A DNA stretch of 16,810 bases from Candidatus Zixiibacteriota bacterium (GCA_023132995.1 JAGLXI010000112.1:1-16810); one strand, 5' to 3'; positions 5,669-13,228 are shown, numbered from the stretch's first letter. A program made the numbers and translations. The notes: generated by a model not told the origin, from the letters alone.

Positions 5669-7066
5669 ATGTTCGACAAAGTGAAAAGGACCATTGCTCA
5701 CCACGAACTGATCATCCGGGGTGATTCCATCCTTGTCGGTCTCTCCGGCGGGCCTGACTCGGTTGCCCTGCTGCATATCCTCACGCGGCTCAGGGGAAAA
5801 ATGAAGCTTACCCTGACGGCGATCTATATCAATCATGGCATTCGCGTAAGAGCCGCCAAAGAGGAAGAGCGACAGTGCCGGGATTTGTGCGAACGGTTGG
5901 GCGTGGAACTGATTATCGTTCGCGAGGACATCCCCACCTTAGCCGCCGGAGCGCGAGCCGGTCTTGAGGAAACGGCACGCGATTTTCGCTACGAGATTTT
6001 CGAGCGGATAGCCGGCGACTCCGGTCACGACCGAATCGCCATCGGTCATCACGCCGACGACCGGGTGGAAACCGTTCTCTTCCGTGTTCTTCGCGGGACG
6101 GGCCGCACCGGTCTTCAGGGTATTCCTGTCGCGCGCGGCAGAATAATGCGACCGCTCTATGAATGTACAAAGCAGGAAATCCGCAGCTACCTGAAGAAGC
6201 ACAAACTGGCCTTCAGTGAGGACGAGTCCAACAAGGACCCGCAGTTCGCCAGGAACTATATCCGCAACACGCTCCTGGTTGATATTCGCAAGAGATTGAA
6301 CCCGGCGGTGGATCGGGCACTTTTGAATCTGTCGGAGACTGCGGCCGATGAAGAACGGTTCCTGCAGCAAGTGGTATCGCGGGCGGTAAGAAAATGCGTT
6401 CGCAGCACCGTCGGCGGCAAAATAGCGCTTGATTTAATCATCTTTCGTGGTTATGATATTTGGTTAAGGCGTCGCCTGCTAAGGTATTGCATTGCAGAGC
6501 TTTTGGGGCCGGGGCAGACGCTGGACAAGGAGGTGGTAGATCGCATCGACCGCCTGGGTATCTCGGTCGGCAAGTCGATTTCTTTGCCGCGTGGCATCCA
6601 GGTGGTACCGGCCGGCGGGAAGTTGGTTGTGTGCCGTAAGCGGAACCGCCGCTTCAGCCACCGGCTGGCGCCCGGTAAGGTTTGTCGTCTTGAGAACCTC
6701 GAGTTGAATTTCCGCTGCCGTGTGGAAAGTCGCACGCTGACGGCGCTGAAAACGGAAAGACGCGCCCGCCGCGTGCTGATAGATCATGGCAAGCTGACGC
6801 CGCCGCTGGTGGTTCGCAACATCAACTCCGGCGACCGCTTCCGGCCGCTGGGTATGAAGGGAACCAAGAAGGTAGGAGACTACCTTACGGACAGAAAGAT
6901 ACCGCCCGTATACCGGGACGAAATCCCGGTGGTGTGCGATTCCGTAGGAATAGTGTGGCTGGCCGGATTCGAGATTGCTGACCGCGTGAAACTTGACCGT
7001 TTGACAGAAGAGGTGTTGTCAATTGAGTATTACCAGCGAAGAGAAAATAGGGCGAAAGCCGTTTGA
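5669..7066 (+). CDS. tilS: tRNA(Ile)-lysidine synthetase
   Basis: TilS converts C34 of the CAU-anticodon tRNA-Ile to lysidine using ATP and lysine, so that the tRNA reads AUA instead of AUG; it is essential in most bacteria. The 465-residue product shows the PP-loop ATP motif SGGPDS (26-31), the INHGIR strand, the HHADDRVETVLFRVLRGTG block typical of the family, and EDESN followed by ARNYIRN, another family signature. The C-terminal TilS domain is recognisable from NSGDRFRPLGMKGTKKVGDYL onward. I chose the ATG at 5669; a TTG at 5660 in frame is possible, and neither has a strong ribosome binding site. It leads a run with hpt, ftsH and folE and overlaps hpt by 44 bases, which suggests translational coupling. 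Confidence 0.95.
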   Translation: MFDKVKRTIAHHELIIRGDSILVGLSGGPDSVALLHILTRLRGKMKLTLTAIYINHGIRVRAAKEEERQCRDLCERLGVELIIVREDIPTLAAGARAGLEETARDFRYEIFERIAGDSGHDRIAIGHHADDRVETVLFRVLRGTGRTGLQGIPVARGRIMRPLYECTKQEIRSYLKKHKLAFSEDESNKDPQFARNYIRNTLLVDIRKRLNPAVDRALLNLSETAADEERFLQQVVSRAVRKCVRSTVGGKIALDLIIFRGYDIWLRRRLLRYCIAELLGPGQTLDKEVVDRIDRLGISVGKSISLPRGIQVVPAGGKLVVCRKRNRRFSHRLAPGKVCRLENLELNFRCRVESRTLTALKTERRARRVLIDHGKLTPPLVVRNINSGDRFRPLGMKGTKKVGDYLTDRKIPPVYRDEIPVVCDSVGIVWLAGFEIADRVKLDRLTEEVLSIEYYQRRENRAKAV

Positions 7067-7577
7067 GTTGTTGTTTGACCAGCGACGGCTGGCGACGGTT
7101 ATCGCTGAACTCGCTGATCGGATCAATGCCGACTACGCCGACCAGACACCTGTGCTGTTGGGCGTGCTCAAGGGCTGTTTTGTATTTATGGCTGATCTCA
7201 TTCGCCAGATTCAACTCCCGGTGGAAGTGGAATTCGTCTCGGCTTCATCCTATCGGCACGGAACAACTCAGGAGAGTGAGTTGGCTTTTAATGGACCGCT
7301 GTCGATTCCCCTCACGGGGCGGCACGTGCTGATAGTTGAGGCAATAGTCGATACCGGTCGGACGGTGGATACGATCCGCAAGCGCGTGGACGTGCTGGAG
7401 CCAGCCTCGGTGGAGGTGGTCACGCTGATCGACAAACCGGCCAGCCACCGGGTCAAACTGGACATCAAGTACAAAGGGTTTTCCATCGGCAACGAGTTTG
7501 TTATCGGCTTCGGGCTGGACAATACCCAGAGGTACCGCAACCTTCCCTTTGTCGGAAAGATGATTGATCTGCAATGA
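7023..7577 (+). CDS. hpt: Hypoxanthine phosphoribosyltransferase, Ala in the PRPP motif
   Basis: Hpt salvages hypoxanthine and guanine to IMP and GMP using PRPP. The 184-residue length is normal. Family features are LLGVLKGCFVFMADL (45-59), the SSYRHGTT loop, the PRPP-binding strand HVLIVEAIVDTGRT (101-114), LIDKPASHR, and the closing NEFVIGFGLDNTQRYRNLP. The PRPP motif normally reads V-E-D-I-[IV]-D-[ST]-G; here the second acidic residue is Ala107, encoded GCA, two base changes from either Asp codon. The catalytic Asp110 and Glu106 remain. The start is a TTG at 7023 inside the tilS coding region, preceded by GAGGTG at 7010-7015; no ATG would leave an intact N-terminus. It sits in the conserved tilS-hpt-ftsH order. 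Confidence 0.92.
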   Translation: MSITSEEKIGRKPFELLFDQRRLATVIAELADRINADYADQTPVLLGVLKGCFVFMADLIRQIQLPVEVEFVSASSYRHGTTQESELAFNGPLSIPLTGRHVLIVEAIVDTGRTVDTIRKRVDVLEPASVEVVTLIDKPASHRVKLDIKYKGFSIGNEFVIGFGLDNTQRYRNLPFVGKMIDLQ

Positions 7578-7662
7578 ACCGGTTTCTTTCCGATATTATT
7601 AGAATACGGCGGACTGGGCGGAAGTATAACTATACACGAGAACACTGCCGGATGGTGATTTT

Positions 7663-9624
7663 ATGACCGACGAGAACCCCGACAAGAACCGTTTCTCCCT
7701 TTCCGGCAAGGATAAGGAAGACAAACCGGGCAAACCGTCACTCTTACGCGGCACCGGCAAGTCGCTGGTTTTCTGGCTGGCCCTGTTCCTGGTGGTGTTT
7801 ATCGCCTACTCCTACTATTCCAGTTTCAGTCAGGACACGGTGGAGATCACCTATTCGGAGTTTGTCCAGGAAATGGACAATGAGAATATCCTCGATATTT
7901 CTTTTACCGAGCGGGAAATTGAAGGTAGTCTGCGCGAGCCCAAGGTTTTTGCCTCGACCAGCACAAACAGGTCCTTCTCCAAGTTCAAGTCGCGGATACC
8001 TTTTCCGGACACTAACTACGAGCTTATCAAGAGGTTGGAACAGAGTGGTGTGAAGATCGTCGCCAAGGTGCGCGGTCCCGACATGTTTTCAATCCTGGTG
8101 GCGGCCGCTCCGTGGGTCATCCTGGTGTTGATTTGGCTGTTTTTCATAAGACAGATGCAGGGGGCGTCGGGTCCCAAGGGTCTGTTCTCGTTCGGCAAGA
8201 GCAAGGCCAAGCTTCTTACCGACGAACGCCCGCGGGTGACGTTCAAGGATGTTGCCGGGGCCGACGAGGCCAAGGAGGAACTGGAGGAGATAATCGAGTT
8301 CCTCCGGGAACCGGGCAAGTTCCAAAAGCTCGGCGGTAAGATTCCCAAGGGGGCGCTGCTGCTTGGTGCCCCGGGCACCGGCAAGACCCTGCTCGCTCGG
8401 GCGGTGGCAGGAGAGGCTGACGTACCGTTCTTCTCCATGTCCGGTTCCGATTTCGTGGAGATGTTCGTGGGCGTCGGCGCCAGCCGCGTACGCGACCTGT
8501 TTGAGCAAGGCAAAAAGAACGCACCGTGTATTATCTTCATTGATGAAATCGATGCCGTCGGAAGACAACGGGGAGCGGGGCTGGGCGGCGGTCACGATGA
8601 ACGCGAGCAGACACTCAACCAGTTGCTGGTCGAGATGGATGGCTTCGAGTCCAACGAGGGCGTCATCCTGCTGGCCGCGACCAATCGCCCCGACGTGCTC
8701 GATCCAGCACTGCTGCGACCAGGCCGGTTTGACCGACAGATCGTGGTCGCCACGCCCGATGTCAGGGGCCGCAAGGGGATTCTCGAGGTCCACGTTCGCA
8801 AGATCAAGCTGGCGGACGATGTCGAGCTGTCGGTGCTGGCGCGCGGAACGCCCGGCATGACCGGCGCTGACCTGGCCAACATGGTCAACGAGGCGGCGCT
8901 GCTCGCCGCGCGCACGGATAAGGACGCGGTCTCAATGGAAAGCTTTGAGGAGGCCAAGGACAAGGTCATGATGGGATCGGCGCGCAAGTCGCTGGTAATC
9001 TCCGAGGAGGAGAAGAACGTTATCGCCCACCACGAAGCGGGACACACGCTGGTGGCCAAGTTCCTGCCCAAGGCGGACCCCATTCACAAAGTGACCATCA
9101 TACCGCGGGGCCTGGCTCTCGGCCTGACACAGTCACTCCCGTTGGATGAACGCCACACGCATTCCAGGGAATACCTCGAATCGACTCTGGCGGTGCTGAT
9201 GGGCGGCCGCGTGGCCGAGCTTCTTGTCTTCAACCAGCTCGACACCGGCGCCGGCAATGATCTGGAACGCGCTACCAAGCTGGCCCGCAAGATGGTCTGC
9301 AACTGGGGCATGTCGGACAAAGTCGGGCCGGTCACTTTCGGCAAAACGGAAGAGCACATCTTCCTCGGGCGTGAGATGGCGCAGCAGAAAGATTACTCCG
9401 AGGCCTCGGCGGTTATCATCGACGAGGAAGTACGAGCCTTTATCGAGCGGGCCGAAGACACAGCCAGAGAGATCCTTCGCAAGAACATTGACAAACTTCG
9501 CAAACTGGCCGAAGCGCTGCTCGAAAGAGAAATAGTCGACGGCCGCGAAGTGGACGAGATCATCGGCAGGCCGTCTGGAGACATGGAAGAAGTCAAGCCG
9601 CCCGTCCCGACACCGGAGAAGTGA
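7663..9624 (+). CDS. ftsH: ATP-dependent zinc metalloprotease FtsH
   Basis: FtsH is a hexameric inner-membrane AAA+ protease that extracts and degrades misfolded membrane proteins and some regulators. All parts are present in 653 residues: a ~30-residue polar N-terminus, TM1 (about 34-53), a periplasmic domain, TM2 (about 143-162), Walker A GAPGTGKT (235-242), the FVG pore loop (268-270), Walker B IIFIDE (290-295), the second region of homology with Arg355 and Arg358 (RPGRFDR), and the zinc site HEAGH (457-461) with a likely third ligand Asp533. A Pro/Glu-rich tail ends the protein. The ATG at 7663 follows GGATGGTG (7650-7657). It lies 85 bases after hpt; I see no convincing promoter in the gap, so read-through from tilS-hpt is likely. 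folE begins 3 bases after the stop. Confidence 0.98.
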   Translation: MTDENPDKNRFSLSGKDKEDKPGKPSLLRGTGKSLVFWLALFLVVFIAYSYYSSFSQDTVEITYSEFVQEMDNENILDISFTEREIEGSLREPKVFASTSTNRSFSKFKSRIPFPDTNYELIKRLEQSGVKIVAKVRGPDMFSILVAAAPWVILVLIWLFFIRQMQGASGPKGLFSFGKSKAKLLTDERPRVTFKDVAGADEAKEELEEIIEFLREPGKFQKLGGKIPKGALLLGAPGTGKTLLARAVAGEADVPFFSMSGSDFVEMFVGVGASRVRDLFEQGKKNAPCIIFIDEIDAVGRQRGAGLGGGHDEREQTLNQLLVEMDGFESNEGVILLAATNRPDVLDPALLRPGRFDRQIVVATPDVRGRKGILEVHVRKIKLADDVELSVLARGTPGMTGADLANMVNEAALLAARTDKDAVSMESFEEAKDKVMMGSARKSLVISEEEKNVIAHHEAGHTLVAKFLPKADPIHKVTIIPRGLALGLTQSLPLDERHTHSREYLESTLAVLMGGRVAELLVFNQLDTGAGNDLERATKLARKMVCNWGMSDKVGPVTFGKTEEHIFLGREMAQQKDYSEASAVIIDEEVRAFIERAEDTAREILRKNIDKLRKLAEALLEREIVDGREVDEIIGRPSGDMEEVKPPVPTPEK

Positions 9625-9627
9625 CCG

Positions 9628-10197
9628 GTGATAGTCGATCGCAAGAAGATCCTCAAAGGTGTGAAGCTGATTCTTGAGGGAGTCGGGGAAGATCCGGCCC
9701 GCGAGGGGTTAGTGCGTACGCCCGAGCGCATCCTTGAGTATTTCGAAGAGGTTCTGGACGGGTACGACGAAGACCCCACCGCCGAGCTTCGCAAATATAC
9801 CACCTCCAACAAAGACGAGATGATTATCCTGCGGGACATCTCCTTCTATTCTCTGTGCGAACATCACATGCTGCCTTTTTTCGGCAAAGTGCACATTGCG
9901 TACATTCCTCAGGACGACCGCGTGGCCGGTTTCTCCAACCTGGTCCGCGTGGTGGAGATACTCTCTCACCGGCTGCAGGTCCAGGAGCGTATGACCACCC
10001 AAATCGCCGATTCAATCGTGGAGGCCATCCACTGCAAGGGAGTGCTGATCGTGGTAGAGGCCGAACATCTGTGTCTGACCATGCGCGGCATCAAGAAGCC
10101 CGGCAGCAAGATTGTGACTTCGGCCATTCGGGGCGGCATGCGCAAGACCGCCACCCGTATTGAGGCCCTGACCCTGCTTAGCCGGATGGGGATTTAG
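9628..10197 (+). CDS. folE: GTP cyclohydrolase I
   Basis: FolE converts GTP to 7,8-dihydroneopterin triphosphate, the first step of folate and pterin synthesis (and the entry to queuosine). The 189-residue protein carries the zinc ligands Cys77, His80 and Cys149 in YSLCEHH and HLCLTMRG, plus LQVQERMT (116-123) and the C-terminal TSAIRGGMRK. One oddity: the GTP-triphosphate-binding loop usually reads G-[LF]-S-K-x-x-R, but here it is GFSNLVR, with Asn104 (AAC) in place of the Lys. The flanking Ser103 and Arg107 and the later Arg153 are kept. It starts with GTG at 9628, preceded by GGAGAAG (9614-9620), and is almost certainly co-translated with ftsH. Assignment secure; activity needs the Asn tolerated. 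Confidence 0.94.
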   Translation: MIVDRKKILKGVKLILEGVGEDPAREGLVRTPERILEYFEEVLDGYDEDPTAELRKYTTSNKDEMIILRDISFYSLCEHHMLPFFGKVHIAYIPQDDRVAGFSNLVRVVEILSHRLQVQERMTTQIADSIVEAIHCKGVLIVVEAEHLCLTMRGIKKPGSKIVTSAIRGGMRKTATRIEALTLLSRMGI

Positions 10198-10412
10198 CAG
10201 GTTGTCGAAAAAGCCTTTTGTCATATTTGGAAGCCGGCGGATTCGTTATAAGCGTGGTGTCGGGTGTCCCGAGGCTGTCCGACATCTGACGGCACATTAT
10301 CGTAGGGATGACAGGGGAGCGCAACGGGATTGATCCGAACGTTACATTGGGGTTGACCCATAGAGTGACAAAGTAACTGTTTTGCATTCTGTTCCGAGTA
10401 TAGAGCATCCTG
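10198..10412. mobile_element. Candidate miniature repeat element after folE
   Basis: The segment opens with CAGGTTGTCGAAAAAG directly after the folE stop and closes with AGAGCATCCTG. Inverted, the ends match imperfectly (CAGG-N-TG). The left end is a variant of the CTGTTGAAAAA end sequence seen at 3812 and 4302, and the right end is R3 copy 2 (10378-10412), which matches 4372-4407. There is no gene inside. A ~215-bp non-autonomous element is the simplest reading, but the boundaries rest on weak terminal repeats. Confidence 0.4.
10378..10412 (+). repeat. Dispersed repeat R3, copy 2
   Basis: Aligns to 4372-4407 with one gap; shared blocks include TGTTTTGC, CCGAGT and CCTG. It forms the right end of the candidate element after folE and lies about 20 bases beyond the stop codon of the minus-strand tetR-family gene. 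Confidence 0.75.
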
Positions 10413-10433
10413 CAATGCGGGCAACCACGGACA

Positions 10434-11144
10434 CTACGCCTTGATCCCGTCGAAGAGGAAGGAAATAAGGTACTCCTCCATGTCGCGGGGCGGGAGCCGT
10501 TGTCCGGCATATTGTCCTTCCACGAGGGTGCCGATAACCAGCGCCGTCAAGCGCCCGGTCAACTCCACGTCGAAGTCGCCCCTAATCTCGCCGGTCTGCT
10601 CGCCACGAGCGATTATCTCGGTCACGTAGCCGCTGAAATGCCGCTCTATGTCTATTCCCTCAAGCTTGACCGCGGAATGATCCATGGCGTTGGTGATAAA
10701 GAGGTAGAATCGCTCCTCTTCGCGAGACAACCTGGAGTCGACCGCCAGCGCCTGATAGAGGGATCGCAGTCGGTCTCTGGTCAGCACGGCACGTTCATTC
10801 ATCCGCAATTCTGCCATCCACCCAGCCAGGTAGTCGTCAAAGACAAGTACCGTGAACTCCAGTAGATGGCTCTTGGACGGGAAGTACTGAAAAAACGAAC
10901 CCTTGGAGATGGCAGCCTCGTGACACAGGTCGTCCACCGACAGGCCGTCGTATCCGTACTCACCGAGCAGCCTGATTGCAGCACGGTAGATCTGGCTTTT
11001 CTTCTCGGGCGAAAGACGGCGGAAAGTGTCGGCGACGACTCCGCGCGCCACCAGTTTCACCACTACGTTTTCATCCAGCATCAGCGCTGTCTCCACGTAA
11101 GACCGGGCCGGGCGCAGGGTCGACGCCGTCCCGTCGCGGGCCAT
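10434..11144 (-). CDS. TetR/AcrR-family transcriptional regulator
   Basis: A ligand-responsive repressor family: an N-terminal helix-turn-helix binds a palindromic operator and the variable C-terminal helical domain binds a small molecule. The HTH is clear: KKSQIYRAAIRLLGEYGYDG leading to LSVDDLCHEAAISKGSFFQYF (about 68-88), with the typical SKSHLLE after it. The C-terminal part (about 95-236) is helical and does not reveal the ligand. The longest frame (236 residues, ATG at 11144) has a 44-residue N-terminus, long for the family; the ATG at 11081 is preceded by GGAG at good spacing and would give a more typical 215 residues. A perfect palindrome beside its promoter suggests autoregulation. 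It is divergent from ino1 and has no effector gene in an operon with it. Confidence 0.9.
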   Translation of the reverse strand: MARDGTASTLRPARSYVETALMLDENVVVKLVARGVVADTFRRLSPEKKSQIYRAAIRLLGEYGYDGLSVDDLCHEAAISKGSFFQYFPSKSHLLEFTVLVFDDYLAGWMAELRMNERAVLTRDRLRSLYQALAVDSRLSREEERFYLFITNAMDHSAVKLEGIDIERHFSGYVTEIIARGEQTGEIRGDFDVELTGRLTALVIGTLVEGQYAGQRLPPRDMEEYLISFLFDGIKA

Positions 11145-11158
11145 GGGAATTGTTCATA

Positions 11159-11174
11159 ATGACCATCTGGTCAT
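11159..11174. promoter_or_regulatory. Perfect 16-bp palindrome, likely operator of the TetR-family regulator
   Basis: ATGACCA (11159-11165) and TGGTCAT (11168-11174) are exact inverted repeats separated by two bases. On the minus strand the palindrome starts two bases after the -10 box, so a bound repressor would cover the transcription start of the regulator gene. Size and position match autoregulated TetR-family genes. It lies 48 bases upstream of the ino1 -35 box, so an effect on ino1 is possible but less direct. Confidence 0.75.
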
Positions 11175-11176
11175 AA

Positions 11177-11204
11177 ATTATATACTAATAATATAAAAAA
11201 GCAA
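11177..11204 (-). promoter_or_regulatory. Promoter of the TetR-family regulator
   Basis: On the minus strand, TTGCTT (11204-11199) is followed after 16 bases by a perfect TATAAT (11182-11177). The surroundings are markedly AT-rich compared with the rest of the window. The start of transcription would fall near 11170, inside the palindrome. Confidence 0.75.
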
Positions 11205-11222
11205 GGGGAAACCGGATTTCAT

Positions 11223-11251
11223 TTGACACCATTACGGGCACTCTCTATCAT
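11223..11251 (+). promoter_or_regulatory. Strong sigma-70 promoter of ino1
   Basis: A perfect -35 TTGACA (11223-11228), a 17-base spacer and TATCAT (11246-11251, 5 of 6 matches). Transcription would begin near 11258, giving a leader of about 49 bases. This is the best promoter in the window and shows that the coding region cannot start at 11223. Confidence 0.85.
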
Positions 11252-11256
11252 GGCGA

Positions 11257-11271
11257 CCGACAGATTGTCGG
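11257..11271 (+). promoter_or_regulatory. 5'-end stem-loop of the ino1 leader
   Basis: CCGACA (11257-11262) and TGTCGG (11266-11271) form a perfect 6-bp stem with a GAT loop right at the predicted transcription start. A second small hairpin (CGC-GAAA-GCG, 11280-11289) lies just before the ribosome binding site. These may protect the 5' end or tune translation; no known riboswitch is recognised. Confidence 0.35.
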
Positions 11272-11306
11272 GTAACGGTCGCGAAAGCGGGAAAGGATTC
11301 CATACT

Positions 11307-12509
11307 ATGGGTAAGGTACGCGTAGCCATAATCGGTGTCGGCAACTGCGCCTCGTCATTGGTGCAGGGAGTTGAGTTTTACAAGAAGGCCAAGGATGACG
11401 ACTTCGTCCCGGGATTGATGCACGTCAACCTTGGCGGCTATCACATACGCGACATTGAGTTCTCGGCCGCTATTGACATTGACAAGAACAAGGTGGGCAA
11501 AGACCTTTCGGAGGCTATCTTCTCCAAGCCGAACAACACCTACGTGTTCTCCAAAGTACCGAAGTGCGGTATCACCGTACAGCGGGGCATGACCCACGAC
11601 GGGCTGGGGTACTATCTCTCACAGGTCATAGAGAAGGCTCCCGGGGACACCGTGGATATTGTCAAGCTGCTCAGGGAGACCAAGACGGATGTTGTCGTCA
11701 GCTACCTTCCGGTCGGTTCCGAGGAAGCGACCAAGTGGTACGTGGAGCAGATTCTCGATGCCGGCTGCGGTTTCGTAAACTGCATCCCGGTCTTTATCGC
11801 CAGAGAGCCATACTGGCAGAAGCGGTTTAAGGAGAAGGGTCTCCCGGTTATCGGCGATGACATCAAATCGCAGGTCGGCGCTACTATTACGCACCGGGTG
11901 CTCACGCGGCTGTTCCTGGAGCGCGGCGTGAAGCTGGACCGGACCAGCCAGCTTAACGTGGGCGGGAATACCGACTTTCTCAACATGCTGGAGCGCTCAC
12001 GGCTGGAGTCCAAGAAGATATCCAAGACCAACGCCGTCACGAGTCAACTCACTTACGACATTGGACCGGGCAACGTCCACATTGGCCCTTCCGACTATGT
12101 CGAATGGCTGAGCGATCGCAAGTGGGCTTATATCCGCATGGAAGGGACCACGTTCGGCGAGGTCCCGCTGAATGTGGAACTGAAGATGGAGGTCTGGGAC
12201 AGTCCCAACTCCGCCGGTGTGGTGATCGACGCTATCCGCTGCTGCAAGCTGGGTCTGGACAACGGTCTTTCCGGAGCCTTGATAGGACCCTCGGCTTATT
12301 TCAAAAAATCGCCGCCAATCCAGTACACCGACGACGAGGCAAGGCGGCTAACGGAGGAGTTCATCGCCAAATACGGCTGGAAGCAGACCGCGCAGAAGCC
12401 GCGCAAAGTGAAAGTCGCCGCCAAGAAGGTTACCGTTCGGAAGCCGGCGGTTAAGAACAAGACCACAGCGACGGCAGCGAAAAAACGAGTAGTGACCAGA
12501 AAAAAGTAG
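11307..12509 (+). CDS. ino1: Myo-inositol-1-phosphate synthase with Lys-rich tail
   Basis: This NAD-dependent enzyme isomerises glucose 6-phosphate to myo-inositol 1-phosphate, the entry to inositol lipids and other inositol compounds. The 400-residue product has the Rossmann start VRVAIIGVGNCASSLVQG (4-21), NCIPVFIA, GDDIKSQVGATITHR with conserved active-site Lys, QLNVGGNTDFLN, and the C-terminal SPNSAGVVIDAIRCCKLGLD, all typical of the archaeal/actinobacterial branch. The ATG at 11307 follows AAAGGA (11292-11297); the longer frame begins in the promoter and is rejected. Unusually, the last 37 residues (364-400) contain 16 Lys/Arg, no acidic residues, and Ala/Val/Thr/Pro between them, like histone H1-type tails. 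The gene is monocistronic between a strong promoter and a terminator. Confidence 0.95.
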   Translation: MGKVRVAIIGVGNCASSLVQGVEFYKKAKDDDFVPGLMHVNLGGYHIRDIEFSAAIDIDKNKVGKDLSEAIFSKPNNTYVFSKVPKCGITVQRGMTHDGLGYYLSQVIEKAPGDTVDIVKLLRETKTDVVVSYLPVGSEEATKWYVEQILDAGCGFVNCIPVFIAREPYWQKRFKEKGLPVIGDDIKSQVGATITHRVLTRLFLERGVKLDRTSQLNVGGNTDFLNMLERSRLESKKISKTNAVTSQLTYDIGPGNVHIGPSDYVEWLSDRKWAYIRMEGTTFGEVPLNVELKMEVWDSPNSAGVVIDAIRCCKLGLDNGLSGALIGPSAYFKKSPPIQYTDDEARRLTEEFIAKYGWKQTAQKPRKVKVAAKKVTVRKPAVKNKTTATAAKKRVVTRKK

Positions 12510-12536
12510 TAACACTCTGCTCTATTGACTAATATG

Positions 12537-12565
12537 ACCGGCGATTGATCGAATCGCCGGTTTTT
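12537..12565 (+). terminator. Intrinsic terminator of ino1
   Basis: ACCGGCGATT (12537-12546) and AATCGCCGGT (12552-12561) form a perfect 10-bp stem with a 5-base loop, followed by a T-run (12561-12565), 28 bases after the ino1 stop. It separates ino1 from tmk. Confidence 0.92.
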
Positions 12566-12595
12566 CATGGGAGTTTCCCAAGCTTGGGTGTACGC

Positions 12596-13228
12596 ATGAG
12601 TGTCAGGCCAGCCAGAGGACTCTTCGTTACCTTCGAGGGGATTGACGGGTGTGGAAAAACCACCCAGGCTGTTTTGACATATCAGTATCTTTCCGGCCAC
12701 GACCACCAGGTAAAGCTCCTGCGCGAACCTGGCTCGACGAGGACCGCCGAGAGGATCAGAAAGATACTTCTGGACCGACGCCTTACCATCGAACCGGCTA
12801 CCGAGCTTCTCCTTTATGAGGCGGCCCGCGCGGAAATAACCTCCCGGGAGATTGTCCCCTTCCTCGCACAGGGCAAAGTGATACTGTGTGACCGCTTCTA
12901 CGACAGCACCACTGCCTACCAGGGTTACGGCAGGAAAATGGATATCAGGATGGTGCGTTCCCTGCACCGGGTGGCGGTGGGCGACCTCAAGCCGGATTTG
13001 ACCATGCTGCTGGATATCGACCCCGGCCTGGCTCTGTCCCGTTTAGGCAACCACCGGGATCGACTGGAAGCCCAGTCCCGCGCCTTCTTTGACCGTGTCC
13101 GGCGCGGATTCCTGGAAATCGCCCGGAAGGAAAGAAGGCGCGTGAAGGTCATCGACGCTTCCCAGTCGGTTGAGGACATCTTCAGCGACATCAGGAAGAT
13201 ACTGGCCAGAAGAATCGAGATCACATGA
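12596..13228 (+). CDS. tmk: Thymidylate kinase
   Basis: Tmk phosphorylates dTMP to dTDP for DNA synthesis. The product is 210 residues, normal for the family. It shows the P-loop FEGIDGCGKTTQ (13-24), LLREPG (about 41-46, where the family usually has EPGG), the DR[FY] motif in CDRFYDSTTAYQGYGR (about 98-113), a strand LTMLLDIDP, and RLGNHRDRLE near the LID region. The ATG at 12596 follows GGGTG (12586-12590). A longer frame from a TTG at 12545 would begin inside the ino1 terminator stem and is rejected. Because ino1 ends at a terminator, tmk needs its own promoter, which I could not identify. Its stop overlaps the start of the downstream protease gene (ATGA), so the two are translationally coupled. 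Confidence 0.95.
   Translation: MSVRPARGLFVTFEGIDGCGKTTQAVLTYQYLSGHDHQVKLLREPGSTRTAERIRKILLDRRLTIEPATELLLYEAARAEITSREIVPFLAQGKVILCDRFYDSTTAYQGYGRKMDIRMVRSLHRVAVGDLKPDLTMLLDIDPGLALSRLGNHRDRLEAQSRAFFDRVRRGFLEIARKERRRVKVIDASQSVEDIFSDIRKILARRIEIT

Noticed and set aside
4792..5694. A 300-codon minus-strand frame opposite the nitroreductase gene
   Set aside because: The sense strand encodes clear family motifs with a strong ribosome binding site; the antisense frame is a G+C-driven shadow.
7626..7631. TATAAC before ftsH as a -10 box
   Set aside because: No -35 match lies 16-18 bases upstream; read-through from hpt is more likely.
11223..11306. 28 extra N-terminal codons for ino1
   Set aside because: They begin in the -35 box of a strong promoter; the ATG at 11307 has a ribosome binding site and the family's N-terminal motif follows at once.
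12545..12595. 17 extra N-terminal codons for tmk
   Set aside because: They begin inside the ino1 terminator stem; the ATG at 12596 gives the usual length.
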